A stretch of DNA of 64,000 nt from Epiperipatus broadwayi (GCA_028023455.1 JAQFVV010012396.1:9774085-9838084), one strand, 5' to 3'; shown: positions 11,150 through 25,263, numbered from the stretch's first letter. Notes: a model not told the origin generated them from the letters alone. Numbers and translations are program-made.

Positions 11150-14100
11150 GACTTTACTTTTATTATTATCTGCTGTTTTTATGACTAGTTCTAACAGTTA
11201 AATGATTACTTTTCTAGATTTGGAACCATTTTTATATTACTTTTTCTAAGTACCTTTACATTTGTAATAGATAGAGGACTTTCTAAATAATATTGTTCAA
11301 GCAAAACTCTTTTGCCTAAAATTTGGTTCCAAAACATAGCCTTTTATTGATATTTTTGAAAATAGACTTGAGTAAAAAATCTAATAGACATATATATATA
11401 TGCAAGTTTTGTATATATATATACGTAATATCCACAATATATGTATATGCTTATTAGTATATCCACTCTGTAATATATTCTTTAACAGCAGTTATGAAAA
11501 ATAATGAGAACAGGGCAATTATGTATAGGTAATTATAATATATGACCACAAGAATTAAATATTAATATAAATTTGTTGGCTAGTTACTACCAATAATTGT
11601 ACAGAAAAAAAGTTATTATATATTAACAATATTAATATTCTAATGAATCATTAAATTTTATATTTGCATAACCATAGTTAAAATTGTTCATCACATACAA
11701 ATAATTGTCAGTGAATTGAAAGCATATAAAACTCACAATATAGACTGTCCTAATTTACTTCTGCCTTAGAGTTACTGCTTTAGTCTATAGAGGTGGGAAA
11801 TGCTTTGGGAAGTATATCTTTTTTGGCTGACTACGATTAGTCATCTTTTTGCGTGTGTTTCTTTCTTTGTCATACATCATCAGCAATTGGTTAAGTTTTA
11901 AGAGCTTTCTTATAACATATTAATGTTATGTATCTATACTAACATCGCGCTATATAAAAATGATTTATTTACTAACATACCGATTGTTTTCTAAGATAAT
12001 CTTTTCTATATTTAATTAAAGACTCTAATTTCTAAGTCTTAATTGGTGTTTTTATTATTATTTACTTTCTTTAACTACTTTTAATTATTCCTATTTATTT
12101 AAATGCCATTATTAACTAATTTTAATCTTTATTCGTGTTCTATAAATGCTTTATTAATTATACTTAATTATAGTCTAAATCTTTTATTTTGGTCATTTAC
12201 GTATTCTCAGTATTCCTCTCTCACATACACACACACACACACACACATATATAAATATTTATATACACTATGTGGAATTTCTCCTTCCCATATATATATA
12301 TATATTATTTTTATGACTATATCTTTGTGTGAATTAATTTCCATAAATTGTGACTTTCAATTTTAAATATTCACATCTTGTTTTTAGCATGATCATAGTG
12401 TATAACCTTAAAATATTATGGGAAAGTGGCTTTACTTACAAATAGTAAATATTTATATATAATTTTAGAAATATATAAATATAAATGTATAATAAATTTT
12501 TGGAGGGAAGAGGCATATGACATTAAAATGATAAATTAATCACAACAACACTCAACTGAATAAAGTGGGATTTATGTTTATTCTTACTTTAATTCTTGGT
12601 TCTATCATCTTATTGCTATGCATATTCAAGGCACTCGTAAGTCTTGCAGTTATATCAGTTTAAACAACTTCAGCATTAATAAAAGCTAATTAATTTTCAT
12701 TATTTTAACATTGAATATTATCAACTCATGTTGCTGCAAAAAATTTTAATTTATAAAAACTATAAACTGAAAATTTTGTCTAATTTATATGATCCTTAGG
12801 TTTTTTGTTTGTTTGTTTTTAATAAAGCTGAACATATTTCTTGTTTTACATTATGTCAGTTCATTCACATCTCAATTGTCCCATGGAATTTTTCATTATA
12901 AATTATTTTCCTTTAATTAATATCTTCGTATTGATGCTGTTTCTTGGAAGTTCTAGCATTATGCCATTCCTACTTTTTAAAAAACTTGTTCTCTGAGTTT
13001 TAAATACTGAAAGAGAAAGAAGTAAACTCAATAATATTATTAAAATGAAAGATTTTCATTTATTATGAAAATTTAATTTACCTAAAATTTCTTATTTTAT
13101 AAAAAAAATTACCTTGGTTTAATAAACTGTTTATCTACTTATATCCAAAACTGGGAAAACTACAATAGTATTCTACCAGAGTATGTAGACAATTATCAAA
13201 TTATTATGGTAATAAATCTTTAGTACAAAACAATATTTGTTATTTTGCTGAGCAGGCTTTCGATATAGTGTATCTTTGTCAAAGCATGACTATATATATA
13301 TAATGAAATTGTTCTAAATGAAATAAATTCAAGCAATTAGCACAGCCATTTAATACTATCCAATAATGATATTCACCAGCAATTTACTATATCTACTCAA
13401 GTATACAGTCTTGTAATGTAGCATTTAATTATGATATGATGCCTTCTTACTAATATCTTCTCATAATGACAAAAAATTTAAACCATAACATTCTATGATA
13501 AGGTTTAATTAAATCAAGATATCCTAGATAGTTTTTTTGTCCACAAGCTTCTAACATGCTTTTGTAGAAATTAATAAAAATGTTTTAAAAATAAATAATC
13601 CTAATATAATTAAACAATAGGATATTGTTTTGAAGAAGAAAGATACAAATTGAAAAAAAAGTGGATTGATTTCAATTGGCAAGATCTTATATTTCAAAGT
13701 TACATTATTATAAATCACTTCAATTAAAAATTTATTTATCAAAAACTCATTCAAGCTTTTTTCATATGTAAAAACAAAAAAATTAATCAGTGCCTTGAAA
13801 AAAAATACAGATATTATTGAAATATTGATAAGCTATTTTGGATACCATACGTAGCTGTAATCTTTCTCTGTATTAATGATATCCTACCTAACCTTATATA
13901 TGGAAAAAAATTGAAATTTTTTAAATTCCTTTCATTTATGAACACACATAAACATAAAATATAGTTAGAAAAATAAAATTTTAATTTCCATGTGCTGAAC
14001 CAATAATGTAACACCCTCTAGAATCAGAATTGTGATGCAATGAAAAAAATGAAATTACTTTCATTCATTTCCAAATTCTAATATGTATGCCTTATACAGA

Positions 14101-14490
14101 CTCATACACTGGAAAGCACAAAATTTAAATCAATGGAGTTAACCATGCCATCTCACTAAAAATGGCTTATAATCTAATTTACAATGTGAGTGAGGTTAAT
14201 TGGACATTCCCACTGTTTAAATTTGATGCTTTCTAATGCTATAAGTTTGTTTAAGTTATTGTATAAGAACTTGGAAGTGAATGAAAATGATTTCATTTTA
14301 ATTTATTGCATCTCAGAAACAACACTGCAAGATATTACATTAATTATCAAAATGCATTTAAGTTATGAATTTACCTCCATGACTATATTTCATATTATTT
14401 GGTGCACTTCAACTGACCTTATATATATATATATATAATAACTTACATTTTATATAACTGAAATCAACATTACATCATGCTGCTCTTGTG
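11150..14490. other. AT-rich non-coding stretch with microsatellites
   Basis: Contains (TA)n near 11390-11425, a (CA)n tract at about 12227-12247, another (TA)n near 12290-12305 and (TA)n near 14420. ORFs here are short and compositionally biased. No gene is supported. Confidence 0.4.
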
Positions 14491-14498
14491 ATCTAGGA

Positions 14499-15251
14499 TA
14501 GTGGTCTTCAACCCTTGATCCATGGACCGGCACTGGTCTGCCGGTCCATGCTAGACTGGCAGGAAAGTTTGTAATAATAAAATAATAAGATTTTAAACTT
14601 TTAATTAATATGAACAATTTTTATTTATTTTTTTATCTCATTTTTACCCAATTAAAAAAAAAAGAAACAGAACAAAAACAAAATCTAATCAATAGTACAT
14701 ACATTAATTTGTTTTTCTAGTTATCACAGATGTTTATGGGGAGGGAACTTAGAATTAAATTTTTTATTATTTTTCTAAAAAAATTCAAAATTAAAAGAAA
14801 AAAAAGTTTTTTATTATACAAACTCCATATATATATAACTTTATCTTATATATTTAACATTAAATAAAGATATTACATTTATCATAATCATTGTCATGTA
14901 ATTACACTAGTTATGGTTGTTCCCAACATTTAGGTGAATAACATTTTATTCTTGCATGTTTATATATAAATGTAGCAACGCAGGCACATTAATGAGAACG
15001 ATTGTTATTGTAGTTTTTTGTAGCAGTATGACTGCGCAATTCAAGAAAAAGTGTTCAGTATGTGAAGGTAAGCAACACCATTACAATACACAGTAACTAG
15101 TGTGTTGTTTTGGTCAGTTATAACAATTATGCTCACCTAAGGCTAAGCAGTTTACATCTTTAAGAAAATTTATCTGTAGACTTCTGATGATCCGCAAAAT
15201 CTTATCTTTATTTTTGCTGATCTGCAGGTGTGAAAAGGTTGAAGACCACTG
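14499..15251. mobile_element. hAT-like non-autonomous DNA transposon
   Basis: Terminal inverted repeats read TAGTGGTCTTCAACC on the left and, reverse-complemented, CAGTGGTCTTCAACC on the right. The sequence ATCTAGGA stands directly outside both ends (14491-14498 and 15252-15259): a perfect 8-base target duplication, the hAT hallmark. The CAGTGGT-type ends also match that superfamily. Near the left end 'gaccggcactggtctgccgg' makes a subterminal hairpin. The 753-base interior is AT-rich with no transposase. The identical target duplication suggests a fairly young insertion. Confidence 0.9.
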
Positions 15252-15259
15252 ATCTAGGA

Positions 15260-17009
15260 TTTATTTCATATTTATACTGTTGCTAGTAACCAAAAAAAAA
15301 ATTAAAAATACCAAATTTGCAATATATGCAGACTCCCTCCAAGTTTCATCTTTTTTATTTCTTTTATCTATAGGATTTATTAAATTTTTTCATTAACTGC
15401 TTATTTAAAATGTATCTATTAGATAATTTTACAATTTCTTCTGTGTACAATATCTTGTCTTATATACTTTTTGATGGCTTAACTATTAACAAATATCATA
15501 AAGAAATTTATAGAAATTCCAACCATGAAATAGACTCATAAATGAATTTATTAAGGCTTTCAATTCTATCATTTTCCCAGAAAATTCACAGCTGTTAACT
15601 ATATAGCCCATAGTGCATACCTAAATTCCATTTCTGAAATAGATGAATGCAATGGTTATGGTGGAGCTAAATTCCCTGATAAAACTCTTAGTAGATGGAG
15701 ATCGACTTCTCATGGCCCATGCTGCAAGCAGTATGTTATAGCTTGTGGAACAATATCACCACATAAAAACATATTTCATCTTACATATTTCATCTTCATA
15801 AAATATGTTTAAGCTAGATTATGAAAACATACAACAAAGTATATAATAAATCCCTTTAACAACTAGTAGAAAATGTAGAATGACAACTCTACAAATAAAA
15901 AATTTAATCTTAAGAAATTTACATGATGCCCTTTAGAAAATTATTATTCAATCATAAATCTGTAATGCCAATAATTATATAATGTGTAAATATTAAAATC
16001 ACTGCTTGAATGTGGGTTTAAATACTAGTTAATAAAGTATTATAATCAAAAGATAATCCTGGATCAATATTGCCTACAGCATTGTTTCATTTTAATATTA
16101 TTTATTTTAACACCTCAATATTTTAAAACTAAATCATAATTTTTAGTAAGGTCTTTATATAATTAGGTTTAATATATATATGTGTATATCATTTTTATAT
16201 TACATTAATCAAAAATTCCTAATGACTTTAATACATTATCAATCACTCACAAATGAGTTAATCATTCCAGCTCCAAGTAAAAAATGAGAAAGACAATACA
16301 CTTGAGATGGTTCTAAAAACCATTCCAGGAAATACGTGTCCATGTATAAAATATAGAAAGTAGTTTACTATTAACTAAAAAGATATGTGTTCATTCTTCT
16401 TTGAATGTTGAAGATAAATAAGCAGGGTAAACTCATAATGGCCAACTCATATATTCTTGTCATTTCAGCTTATTATTATGTGCTTATTCAAATGGTAAAT
16501 GGGCATGGATGGGTTGATCATTAAAGCATCAATCAGTTTAGTGAATTTATTAGATTTTTATCTTTGAGTTTAAGATTAAGAAACATCATAGTCTTTCTTC
16601 TTAGTAGTATGATAATTCTCAAAATATCAGTTAAATTTTCTTGAAGACAAAATGAATATGTTGTGAGTGATCTTTTTCTTAGATATTTGTAATCATGATA
16701 GACAAAACAAATCATAATTCTTATTTCCAGGAGACTGGTAAGTTGTCAACCAAAGCAGTGTTTGATGGCATGATTGTGGATTTAGGCTGCCATTTAATTA
16801 GAAGCTTGTATTCAAGTACTTACAACTGCTGATCATTTTCAAGTGAAGAAAGATTGTGTAAATTAGAAGAAGTGTCCTATATTAAATGGATTATAATTGA
16901 ACTTTGAGAAGTTAGAAGAAAAAGTGAAAAGATGACTGATTTAAAAAAATGGATGTGTATTTTACTATAAAAGTATAAATATTGGCAGTATAAGTGGAAA
17001 GGGATGCAT
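15260..17009. other. AT-rich non-coding stretch
   Basis: No gene, element end or RNA is recognised. ORFs such as 16533-16715 (minus) lack domain features. Confidence 0.4.
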
Positions 17010-17200
17010 TAGTGCTACTCAGTACAAGCCAGAATAATCAATGGATTCCAGAAGGCTTGTGCATAAAATCCCTATCTAGTGCCTACTCATCCAATATCCC
17101 CAGACTCGTTTCTGGCTTGTGGCCTTCATCGGTGTGGAGACTTGTTTTAATAACAGTTATGAGCAAGCATAAGAAACTGTGATCATGTGATGTTTGGTGG
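17010..17200 (+). repeat. Family M copy (truncated)
   Basis: It begins 'ctactcagtacaagccagaa' (compare 9036), runs through 'aggcttgtgcataaaatccc' and 'catccaatatccccagact', then jumps to the right-end segment 'ttttaataacagttatgagc...gtgatcatgtgatgtttggt'. It is internally deleted relative to the 9.0-9.8 kb copies. Confidence 0.65.
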
Positions 17201-17204
17201 GTTT

Positions 17205-18678
17205 ATAAATAAAAAAGTGGAAGAACAACATTATGAAGGTTGGTAGTATTTCAAACAGAGTAGCAAAATTAGTTATTCAAATTAATGAGGATACCAAATG
17301 CATATAAAGTTTTATGCCCCCAACAAATTTTCATTGTGATAAAGAAGTAAAGAATTTAATGCAAATGTATAAAATGCTTTTGATCAGATCAAGCAACATT
17401 TTAAAATTGTAAACTTTAATGCTAGAATTTGGAAACTATTGAGAAATGAAATTGTTGTAGCTAAATTTGTTTGTAATGACAGAAATGAGAGAGTCGATCA
17501 TATATAGACTTGTGGAGTTCATTAAAAAACTACCAAGATTCTTAAATTAATGCACATTCTCAAGTTGATAACCATCCAAATTAAAAGTTGCTGAACTTTT
17601 TTTTCCATCACTGGATTATATATATATGTGATTATTCCATTCTTAGATAATATCAGGTCAATGAGTTTTGGCAATTCCATGCATTTCAGTTCTTTACAAT
17701 ATGATGAAGTTTTTTTTAGGGTTATGATAACAATGTAACAATATAATTATTACGTAATGTAGTTTTAATATGATGTGTCACTGAATTTATGTTATAACTC
17801 AAACTTAAAATTCTAGAATAACAAATTACAGTTGGTGATCAATTATTATCAAGTATTTATAGTTTTCTTTTTTAGCTGATATCTCGAAATGCCTTTAGAC
17901 AGTAGTTAAATTAAAGAACTTGACCAGGACTGGTCCCATATGTGAGTTGACAAAAGAGAGATTATTTTTTATATACTTTCTACTATATTCATTGCTTTTT
18001 TCAGTAGACCATTTTAAATAACCCTTTTCAATAATTTTAAGGCATGTCTCAGATAACAAAAATGAGCGGACACATTCTGTATATGATAATATATATATAA
18101 TAAAGTTACATTTCTTCAAACTACTATTAAAGCTAAAACATTAGTTACGCTCTTTTGTATTTTAAAAAAATCTGTATTCTAATTTTATTTTTATCAACTA
18201 TAAAATAAGCAATTAATTTTATTTTAAATTTTTAAGATAGATAGAAGATATTTCTTATTTCCAAAATTAACATCTGGCATTAAATTGTAACGATTAAGTT
18301 CTAAAAGATTTTATGTTGTTTCGAAGATTTGTTATACATTATTAATTGTAGATTAAATCGTTAAACATAATTTGCGCATTGCAAAATATAAAATATATTT
18401 TTAGATGCATACTTTTGAAACAAGAATTTAAAAATAAAAACTGGGAAGAGGAGAAACAAAAATTTATCATTTGAGATTTTTTATTTTAAAAAAAAAAAAC
18501 ATATACAAGTTTATTACATTTAAGTGGAAATTGTTTCTAAACAGCTTTGATTTAAATTAAGGGCAACCTTTTAAAATAATTTTACAGAACTTCTTAAAAT
18601 ATTCATTTAATTTAAATGAATGTCTATATTTAGTTTAAATGAATGTCTGTACAGTTTACTAAATAATGTATCCGTCTA
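17205..18678. other. AT-rich non-coding stretch
   Basis: No supported gene. A short direct duplication, 'tttaaatgaatgtct', occurs near 18611 and 18635. Confidence 0.4.
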
Positions 18679-19271
18679 TGTAGGATCTAAAAATCAAATA
18701 CAAGTATTGCAATTAATATATTTATTATGTACAAATATATACAATACAATATATACAAATGAATATTTACAAGTTGAATCTTGGAGTTTAACGTAACTCT
18801 GGGTTCTGCCTGCCGCTTCCAGCCACACCTGATGGCTTGCCTCACGGATAGGGTCTATGACTCTTCCAGCGGCATAAGACAGCTTGCCTCGAGCCGAGAG
18901 TGATCTTAGCAGCGTCCGGTCTCTGTGGAACTTGCCTAGCTGCGTGGATCTAAATAGCGTAGTGCTATCAATGGGAATACTTGCTGCTGTTTAGGTTAGC
19001 AGAATTTCCCTGGGAGAACGCAAAGAGTCTGTTCAGGTTAGACACGCTCTTCCTTGATTCTCACAAAAGGCTGACTATTTATACCCAGATCCCTGACCTT
19101 ATTGAAAACCTTCAGATTCAGCAAGCATCGTTGCTTATTGGCCTGTAATAATCATTGGCTATGTTGTTATCTATACATCAGCCTATTGACCTGTGGCAAA
19201 CAATGCTTAATCCGATCAGATAAGGAGGCATCTGGAATAGTCTACTTCTAAGAGAAGGGAGGACTATAACA
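18679..19271 (-). mobile_element. Solo-LTR-like block, GC-richer than its surroundings
   Basis: On the minus strand it reads TGTTATAGTCC...GATCCTACA, with TG...CA ends. In LTR order it contains CCAAT-like motifs ('agccaatgatt', 'ggccaataagc'), a TATA box ('gggtataaatagtc', about 19075-19088), a GC-richer leader with several CpGs, and an AATAAA near the distal end. No partner LTR, primer site or target duplication is visible, so a solo LTR is inferred. An unrelated promoter-like repeat is the alternative. Confidence 0.5.
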
Positions 19272-19324
19272 CCAAGCTTAATAAAAAATGAAAAAAATTT
19301 TGTTGTGTAGTCATTCTAATAAGT

Positions 19325-19871
19325 CAGTGGTGCGCAACCTGTTTTTATATTTGCGACCCTCATACTCAGATTGAAATTTTACACGACCCATTATATCCTG
19401 TGTTACCACATACGATTAGAAAAAAACTGCATATTAGCAAAAAATCTATCATACTTGGTTCTTAATAGAATTGATTTGTAGCAATTACAACTTTTTAGCC
19501 TGTTTTAGAACATGTGTAGTTCAAGAATGTAGCACCATGTATCAACATTAGGAAGATACTAACTCGAAGAACAAAACTGAGAATGAACAATAGAAATCAG
19601 AGCAATGTAAGTGAAATGCCATTACGATGTGCTGTTTATATAAAGCAGATTGGAATATAAATATAAAGAAGGAAATGTTTTAACACAAAAGTGGTCAGAC
19701 ATACAAAAATAAATTGAGTGTTTTCATGTATTTTTAAATAGTATTTGGGTTTTTGTTTTTTCATTTCAAATTTTAATTATTCAACATGAGAACTTCTCAA
19801 AATTTTCATGACCCGCAACAATTTTTCTGTGACTTCTTGAGAAGTCATGACTGACAGGTTGCATACCACTG
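19325..19871. mobile_element. hAT-like non-autonomous DNA transposon (older)
   Basis: The ends are CAGTGGTGCGCAACCTG and, reverse-complemented, CAGTGGTATGCAACCTG: 17-base terminal inverted repeats with two mismatches. The flanking 8-mers (taataagt, ttctaaat) agree at five of eight positions, so the target duplication is decayed. The ends belong to the same broad type as the element at 14499-15251 but a different family. No transposase ORF. Confidence 0.8.
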
Positions 19872-21628
19872 TTCTAAATCATCGGAAACTTACTCTCAAA
19901 AAATGGACTAGATTACAATGTTATCAAGATCAGATTGAAGAGTCAATAGTGCTGCCCAATGCAATAACAATAAAAGTAAATAAATAACGAATGGCATACA
20001 CAGGCCACTTGGAAAACTAGGTCAATGAATCTGATTGCTTTCGGTAAGGACTGGGCTTTTGTATATTTTGAGGTTAAATTTGAGAGCGTAATTCAGACAA
20101 TTGAATGTTAGACAACTTGAATCTTGTTGTCTACTATATTGTAGAACACAGGAAGGCATGCTCAAGCCTAGAACAGGAAGCTTCTAGTAAACTAACATCA
20201 TTATACCTGCATATGAGGCAAACTCCAGTAAGCTGAAAGTGTCAGTGTTCAATAGGAAGTCTCGGCATTCTTTCACAAGTATTAATTGTACTGCTAATAA
20301 CTATGTATTTGCAATTTACTATTTGTAACAGAGGCAAACCTCTATTATAAATATTGTATATGTTCTGTTATTATGAATATTTATAATAAAGATTTTAACA
20401 TTTAATTAACGAGTTGTGTGTTATTATTGAATAACTGGAACATTTCAGTCGTGCTAGATATAAACCTACATTTTTAAATTTACAAGTAGGTTTAGAATAT
20501 TTTTTCCCAATAATCTGCCATCCTGAATTTAATTAACATCAATAGTAGTCAGTGAATTCTGTCTAAAAAATAAAAATCTGAGTTAAATTAATATGGGTTC
20601 ATGAAAAGAGAAGTAAATGTTAATTGCAAAAAAAAATTGAGCACAAAATCGGAAAATGATATAGTTCTTGATACTGTTATGGAAGGTACAATATTATTAC
20701 AAGTATTGAATTTATGATTGCATTTATCTTTAACTTATCCAGGGCTACCTATTATTAATTGATAAAATGAATATCGAATTACTTTCAGTTAGAGAATTAC
20801 CAAAAAAAACACCCCCTATAATAAACGTCATGGATCACATTATGCTTTCATCCTATCTTGTGAAAATTAAATTAAATTTATATATGCATTTTGTGTAATT
20901 AACATTTTTAAGTAACCAAAGACATTGGTTGCTTGACAGCAGCAAAGAGATTATTACTTTTTTATTTAATATATACTAATCACAGGATCTCATATCTTTT
21001 TTATTTTCAATATCTGCTTTAGGAGAGGCACATAATTGGGGACTTGGATATAAACTATCATTCAGTGTTAATATTAATGACACGCAAATTTAAAGTAAAT
21101 AAAGTTAAATTTTCATTTAATTAGTCAGCCAGTTATAATTTGCTCTTTCAAAGAAAAAATATGAATACCTTACCCTCTTTCAGTAATCATTAAGTAGTTA
21201 TTTTATGATAATGATCTTAAATAGAACCCCATATCTTTTTTTATACTTTTTAAAGTATTTTTTGTCTTCATTTTCACTTGTTAAGCCTATGGATTCTAAA
21301 TAAACACTCATTTGCTATGTTCTTTATTTTCATCCAGTCTTTACAAAATTTGAAAATCATGAATTTTGCAAAATATTACTAAATTTATTCAATTTAATCT
21401 CATAGTGTATCTATCATTAATTCCTATTAATATTTCTATTTCATTACTTAATTGTCATATACCTCTAATTCTATCAATATAAAATTATTCTCTCTACAAC
21501 ATTATTTTTTTCTCGTTATAGAACACTTTAATTTCCTTAATCTTTCCTCTATGATTACTTCAAATTCTGCCTTACCCATAAAAACTTCTTATCACATGAT
21601 CACTATCTCATACTAGCACATAATTGTT
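19872..21628. other. Non-coding stretch with a possible 3' end
   Basis: The 19.9-20.4 kb part is less AT-biased and ends in AATAAA (about 20387), so it could be a 3' untranslated region or a decayed LTR. No reading frame supports either reading. From 20.4 to 21.6 kb nothing is recognised. Confidence 0.35.
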
Positions 21629-21913
21629 ATTAAACAATTCAAAACAAAGCAAAACTCTCCATACAGTAGTGCCATCTTGTGCCAACAAGAGCAATCAATG
21701 GATGCCAGAAGGCTTGTGCATAAAATCCCTATCTAGTGCCTACTCATCCAATATCCCCAGACTATATAAGCTATTGAGCTTGGATTGAAAATATTGTTTT
21801 CAATTTCATTCTCATAGTTTTGTAGTTAAGTAGAGTTAAAAGGTAGCTGCTAGAGGGTTGCATTAGATCCTAAGATCAAGGTGCAGTGCTCTCAGATCCA
21901 AGGCTCCTCACTG

Positions 21914-22174
21914 AAAATCGCATAGAGGGAACAGATGCAATGTCACCAATTTCAGGAAGGCGATCAAGTATGGTTGAGACCTCCCAAGACTATCAGTGTA
22001 GTAAAAAAAAAGTTTAAAAATTTTTTTCCCTTGTATAGTGGACCATACTTTGTTCGGAGTTGTCATGAAAATGCTTTTCTATTGGAAGGAGAAAATGGGT
22101 TTAATGGCATCTATAATGCACGACAATTGAAACCATACACACCACCCGATCCTCATACCAAATATTTCAGTTAA
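21914..22174 (+). pseudogene. Ty3/gypsy integrase C-terminal fragment
   Basis: An open frame from 21935 gives 79 residues. It holds a basic 'GDQVWLRPP' segment, then the GPY/F-type module ('FFPLYSGPYFV'), then 'NARQLKPY', the usual tail of Ty3/gypsy integrase, which binds DNA during integration. Everything upstream (protease, reverse transcriptase, RNase H, integrase core) is missing because the element stops at about 21914, against family M sequence. The polypurine tract and 3' LTR follow in the right order, so this is the true pol end of that element. The internal methionine at 21935 is not a natural start. Confidence 0.85.
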
Positions 22175-22395
22175 TGAAAAAAACAGCAAGAAGTTGAAAT
22201 AAAAATATAAAAAGGAATGAAAGATTCTTTCTTCTCCATACTAAAAATTTGATTCAAATAAGAAGGCAGTTTTGTTTTGTTTTTGTCCACAAGGAGCAAA
22301 GTTTTCATGCTCATTTATTAAGGTTGTTTTTTTCACCAACATTATATTAGACTCCAACAAAGGTATTTTTTTTATTGATTTTTTTTGATCACTTT

Positions 22396-22408
22396 AAGTG
22401 GGGAAGAA
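22396..22408 (+). other. Polypurine tract of the Ty3/gypsy element
   Basis: AAGTGGGGAAGAA lies directly before the TGAAGCAG start of the 3' LTR. This is the position where plus-strand DNA synthesis is primed. Nearly the same tract (AAGTGGGGAAGTG, minus strand) adjoins the F1 LTR at 32077-32089. Confidence 0.8.
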
Positions 22409-25263
22409 TGAAGCAGTCAATGTCTAATCATCATTGAGCTTCATGCTTAACCATCTACACTAACCTCCTATGGGAACTGCAATTCAGATCTCACTGTAAA
22501 TATATGCCATTCACCCACACACTGTATGCATAATGATCCAAAAACATTAATAAAATATTTAGCAAAGTAAAACAGTAGGGTGAGTGATGCGTATATATAT
22601 ATGAACGAAGCAATAATTTTATTTATTGCTGAATATTAGATGTTTTCTTTATATAATTGTAAATATCTTTTTATATATGTGTATTTAATTAAACTAGTGG
22701 AATGTAATGACAAAGAAAGATGGGGAGGGCTCGAAATACTGAAATTATCTTTATCTAGTCAGATTGTTTTCATTAATTACAATTATAAATCTTAATTAAA
22801 ATTCTTTTTTAGTTTTCAAATCTCTAAAAATAGCTAAAATGGTATTTCCAGCCTTATCTGTTTTATTTTGTTAATTAAATATTTTACTAATCAAACATGT
22901 TTTTTTAATTAAGAGATAGCTGTGGGCAACTGAGATTGCATTCTTGGCGGGATTAAAGTGGATAAAAAGGCCCATAGAACAAAAGAGTTGGAGTTTTTAG
23001 TTGAGATTTTAGTCAGTTGAGTTGAGTTGAGTTCTTTTTCAGTCAGTTACTTTCGAAGGGTTTCAAGACCGTAACATTTTAAGAAGTCAAGAGAAGTTCG
23101 GTGCTATGAATTGTGAGTAGAAAAGAAGCATTTTTTTCTTCTTCTCTTTAAGAACTGTCTGCCTGCCACTGCCATGTTCCATCTAGCTGACCATACAACA
23201 TGATTACTTCTGACTGCTGATTGCTAATGATGCCATTATGCTGTTTTTTTTCTTAGGTAACCTTTTAACGTAGAACTGCCTTCATAAGTCAATACTTTTG
23301 TAATCTATAGTTCAACCTTCATATCTTAATTTATATATTATTTTATAAGCTTCTGCTAAATTTTGCTTTTAAACTCTCTCTCAGTAATCTTTTATTAATA
23401 TCATGTATTTTAACTTACCTTTCACGCTTAATTAAATTATATATATAAATGTGGGCGATTCCATTAAGATTTTATGTATTTTGTTTAATGTATAAATATA
23501 ATCTATTTTCTTTAATATGCCAAAATCGCTAAATTCGCGAGTAAGGGAGAAAATAATTGTTTTACTTGGAAAAAGAGTGGGCTTTATTTAAAACTTATCA
23601 ATAAAGTTTTGTTTATATTAAATAGAAATTTCTCGCGAGTTTGGTTTCATTTTAAATTCATTATTCTTAAAGTAAATTAAAAACTTTTACTGTGGATGAA
23701 TTTTGCTTTAATTTTCTATTTTAAAAAGATCGTGAACCTTCATATAATTAATCCATTCCTTTTTGCTGGTGCCTGAAGGGCAAATTCTACCTGTTAATAC
23801 GTATGTGGGAATCGATTCTTTAAATATAAATGTTGTTAGTTTAATAATATTATAAATAGAAGCGTTATTATTCATTATGATTAGTTAAATGACTCAGAAT
23901 TGAAAACAGATTATTGCGCAAGAGGTTAGACAATTTCCAAGTTTGAAAATTATATTATAAAACTTATATTCATATCCAATAACGTTGCTGGCATACATTT
24001 CCATTATTCTGATATTTTATCTTCTCCATTTCTTGATTGTTTAGTCATTGGGAACGTCTAAAGCTCCCATCCTACTTCTCAGAATCGTTCACAATCAGGT
24101 ACAATGCTTCCTGTGGAAACGTAAAGTTTACGAGGTTATGATATTTGTGCTGCAGAAGACAGCGCATCCAGATTCTGGGCTCTCAAACCCAGACCCTCTC
24201 TTGATATCGCTCCACCAGAAGGCGTGGACATATCCAATCTAAGTTCGTTTCAAAGTATTCTTTTAAATGATAAAATATCCACAATTGCCATGAGGCCTTA
24301 TTTTCGTTATTGTATGCTAGTACCATTACTTTGCTCTTTAATTTGATCATCCGTCCGCCTAATCTTAGTAAGTCACAATGATGTGTTAAAGATAAAGATT
24401 CATTTCGTAAAATACGTTCAGTATGTTGATCTAAAAATTGTTTTCCTTTAAAAAGCTTTATCGATTCCCAGAGACGCAAATCAATTTGTACAATTTATTC
24501 TAGTAAATATTGCGCATTGTTTGTTTCTTATGTATACTTATTCTAGAGACGCTATGTCCAAACAATGCTTATCAAACATATGTAATGATTTTAAGATTGT
24601 AAATAAATGATTGAGACCGTAAATTTATTTGTCAAAATGATTAACGTTAAATTATCGTGTATCTTTCTGTAATCCGAATCTGTTCCGATCTTGTAGATTA
24701 TTTTGTACATCCACATTTTGGCATATTAACCCCGCACAACTTATAACACATTCTATAAAATGGTATTTATTAAATAATTGATGTAATGGGGATTTTATAA
24801 AACAAATCCCAAGTTTTCAAAATGTATAAAATCACTCCAAGCGTGAAACAATTTTGTAACATATATATGCGTTTTCTACATTTATTAAATATATATATTT
24901 TCATGTAAATCCTGGTTTGTGTTGAATTATTAGTTTCTAGTTAATATTTAGAATTATTTTCTTTAGCTAAGAGCTTAGCATTAATAAATAACTATGATAA
25001 TGTAATAACTGGGCTACTCCGACCTCGATCATCATCATCATTCTGATCTTATGCTCTACTGCTTTGCTTCTGGGCACGGATTTAAAATAATTTTACTGTG
25101 TCATCAGAATTGTTGTTCATTGAGTCAAAGATTCGAAGAATAGGCAAATAGGTTAGAATTCAGGACTGCTCCAGACCTGTGTATCTCGAGCATGATTGGA
25201 TTCGAGGTACTTTTGCTTAGGATTTGAATCTTGTTAAGTGAGCATACTATTTTGACCGGTACA
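22409..25263 (+). mobile_element. 3' LTR (2.86 kb) of a Ty3/gypsy element
   Basis: It runs from TGAAGCAGTC to TTTTGACCGGTACA, with TG...CA ends, immediately after the polypurine tract. The last bases are the reverse complement of the F1 LTR start (TGTACCGGTCAAAA), and the preceding 'tcgagcatgattggattcga' also matches F1. The central sequence differs, so it is a related family. A TATA-like 'ggataaaaaggccc' at 22960-22973 could begin the R region. ORFs inside (24048-24242, 24183-24479) have no known domain. The matching 5' LTR is not in the window. Confidence 0.85.

Noticed and set aside
12103-12366. 87-codon plus-strand ORF
   Set aside because: It spans (CA)n and (TA)n microsatellites and has no domain.
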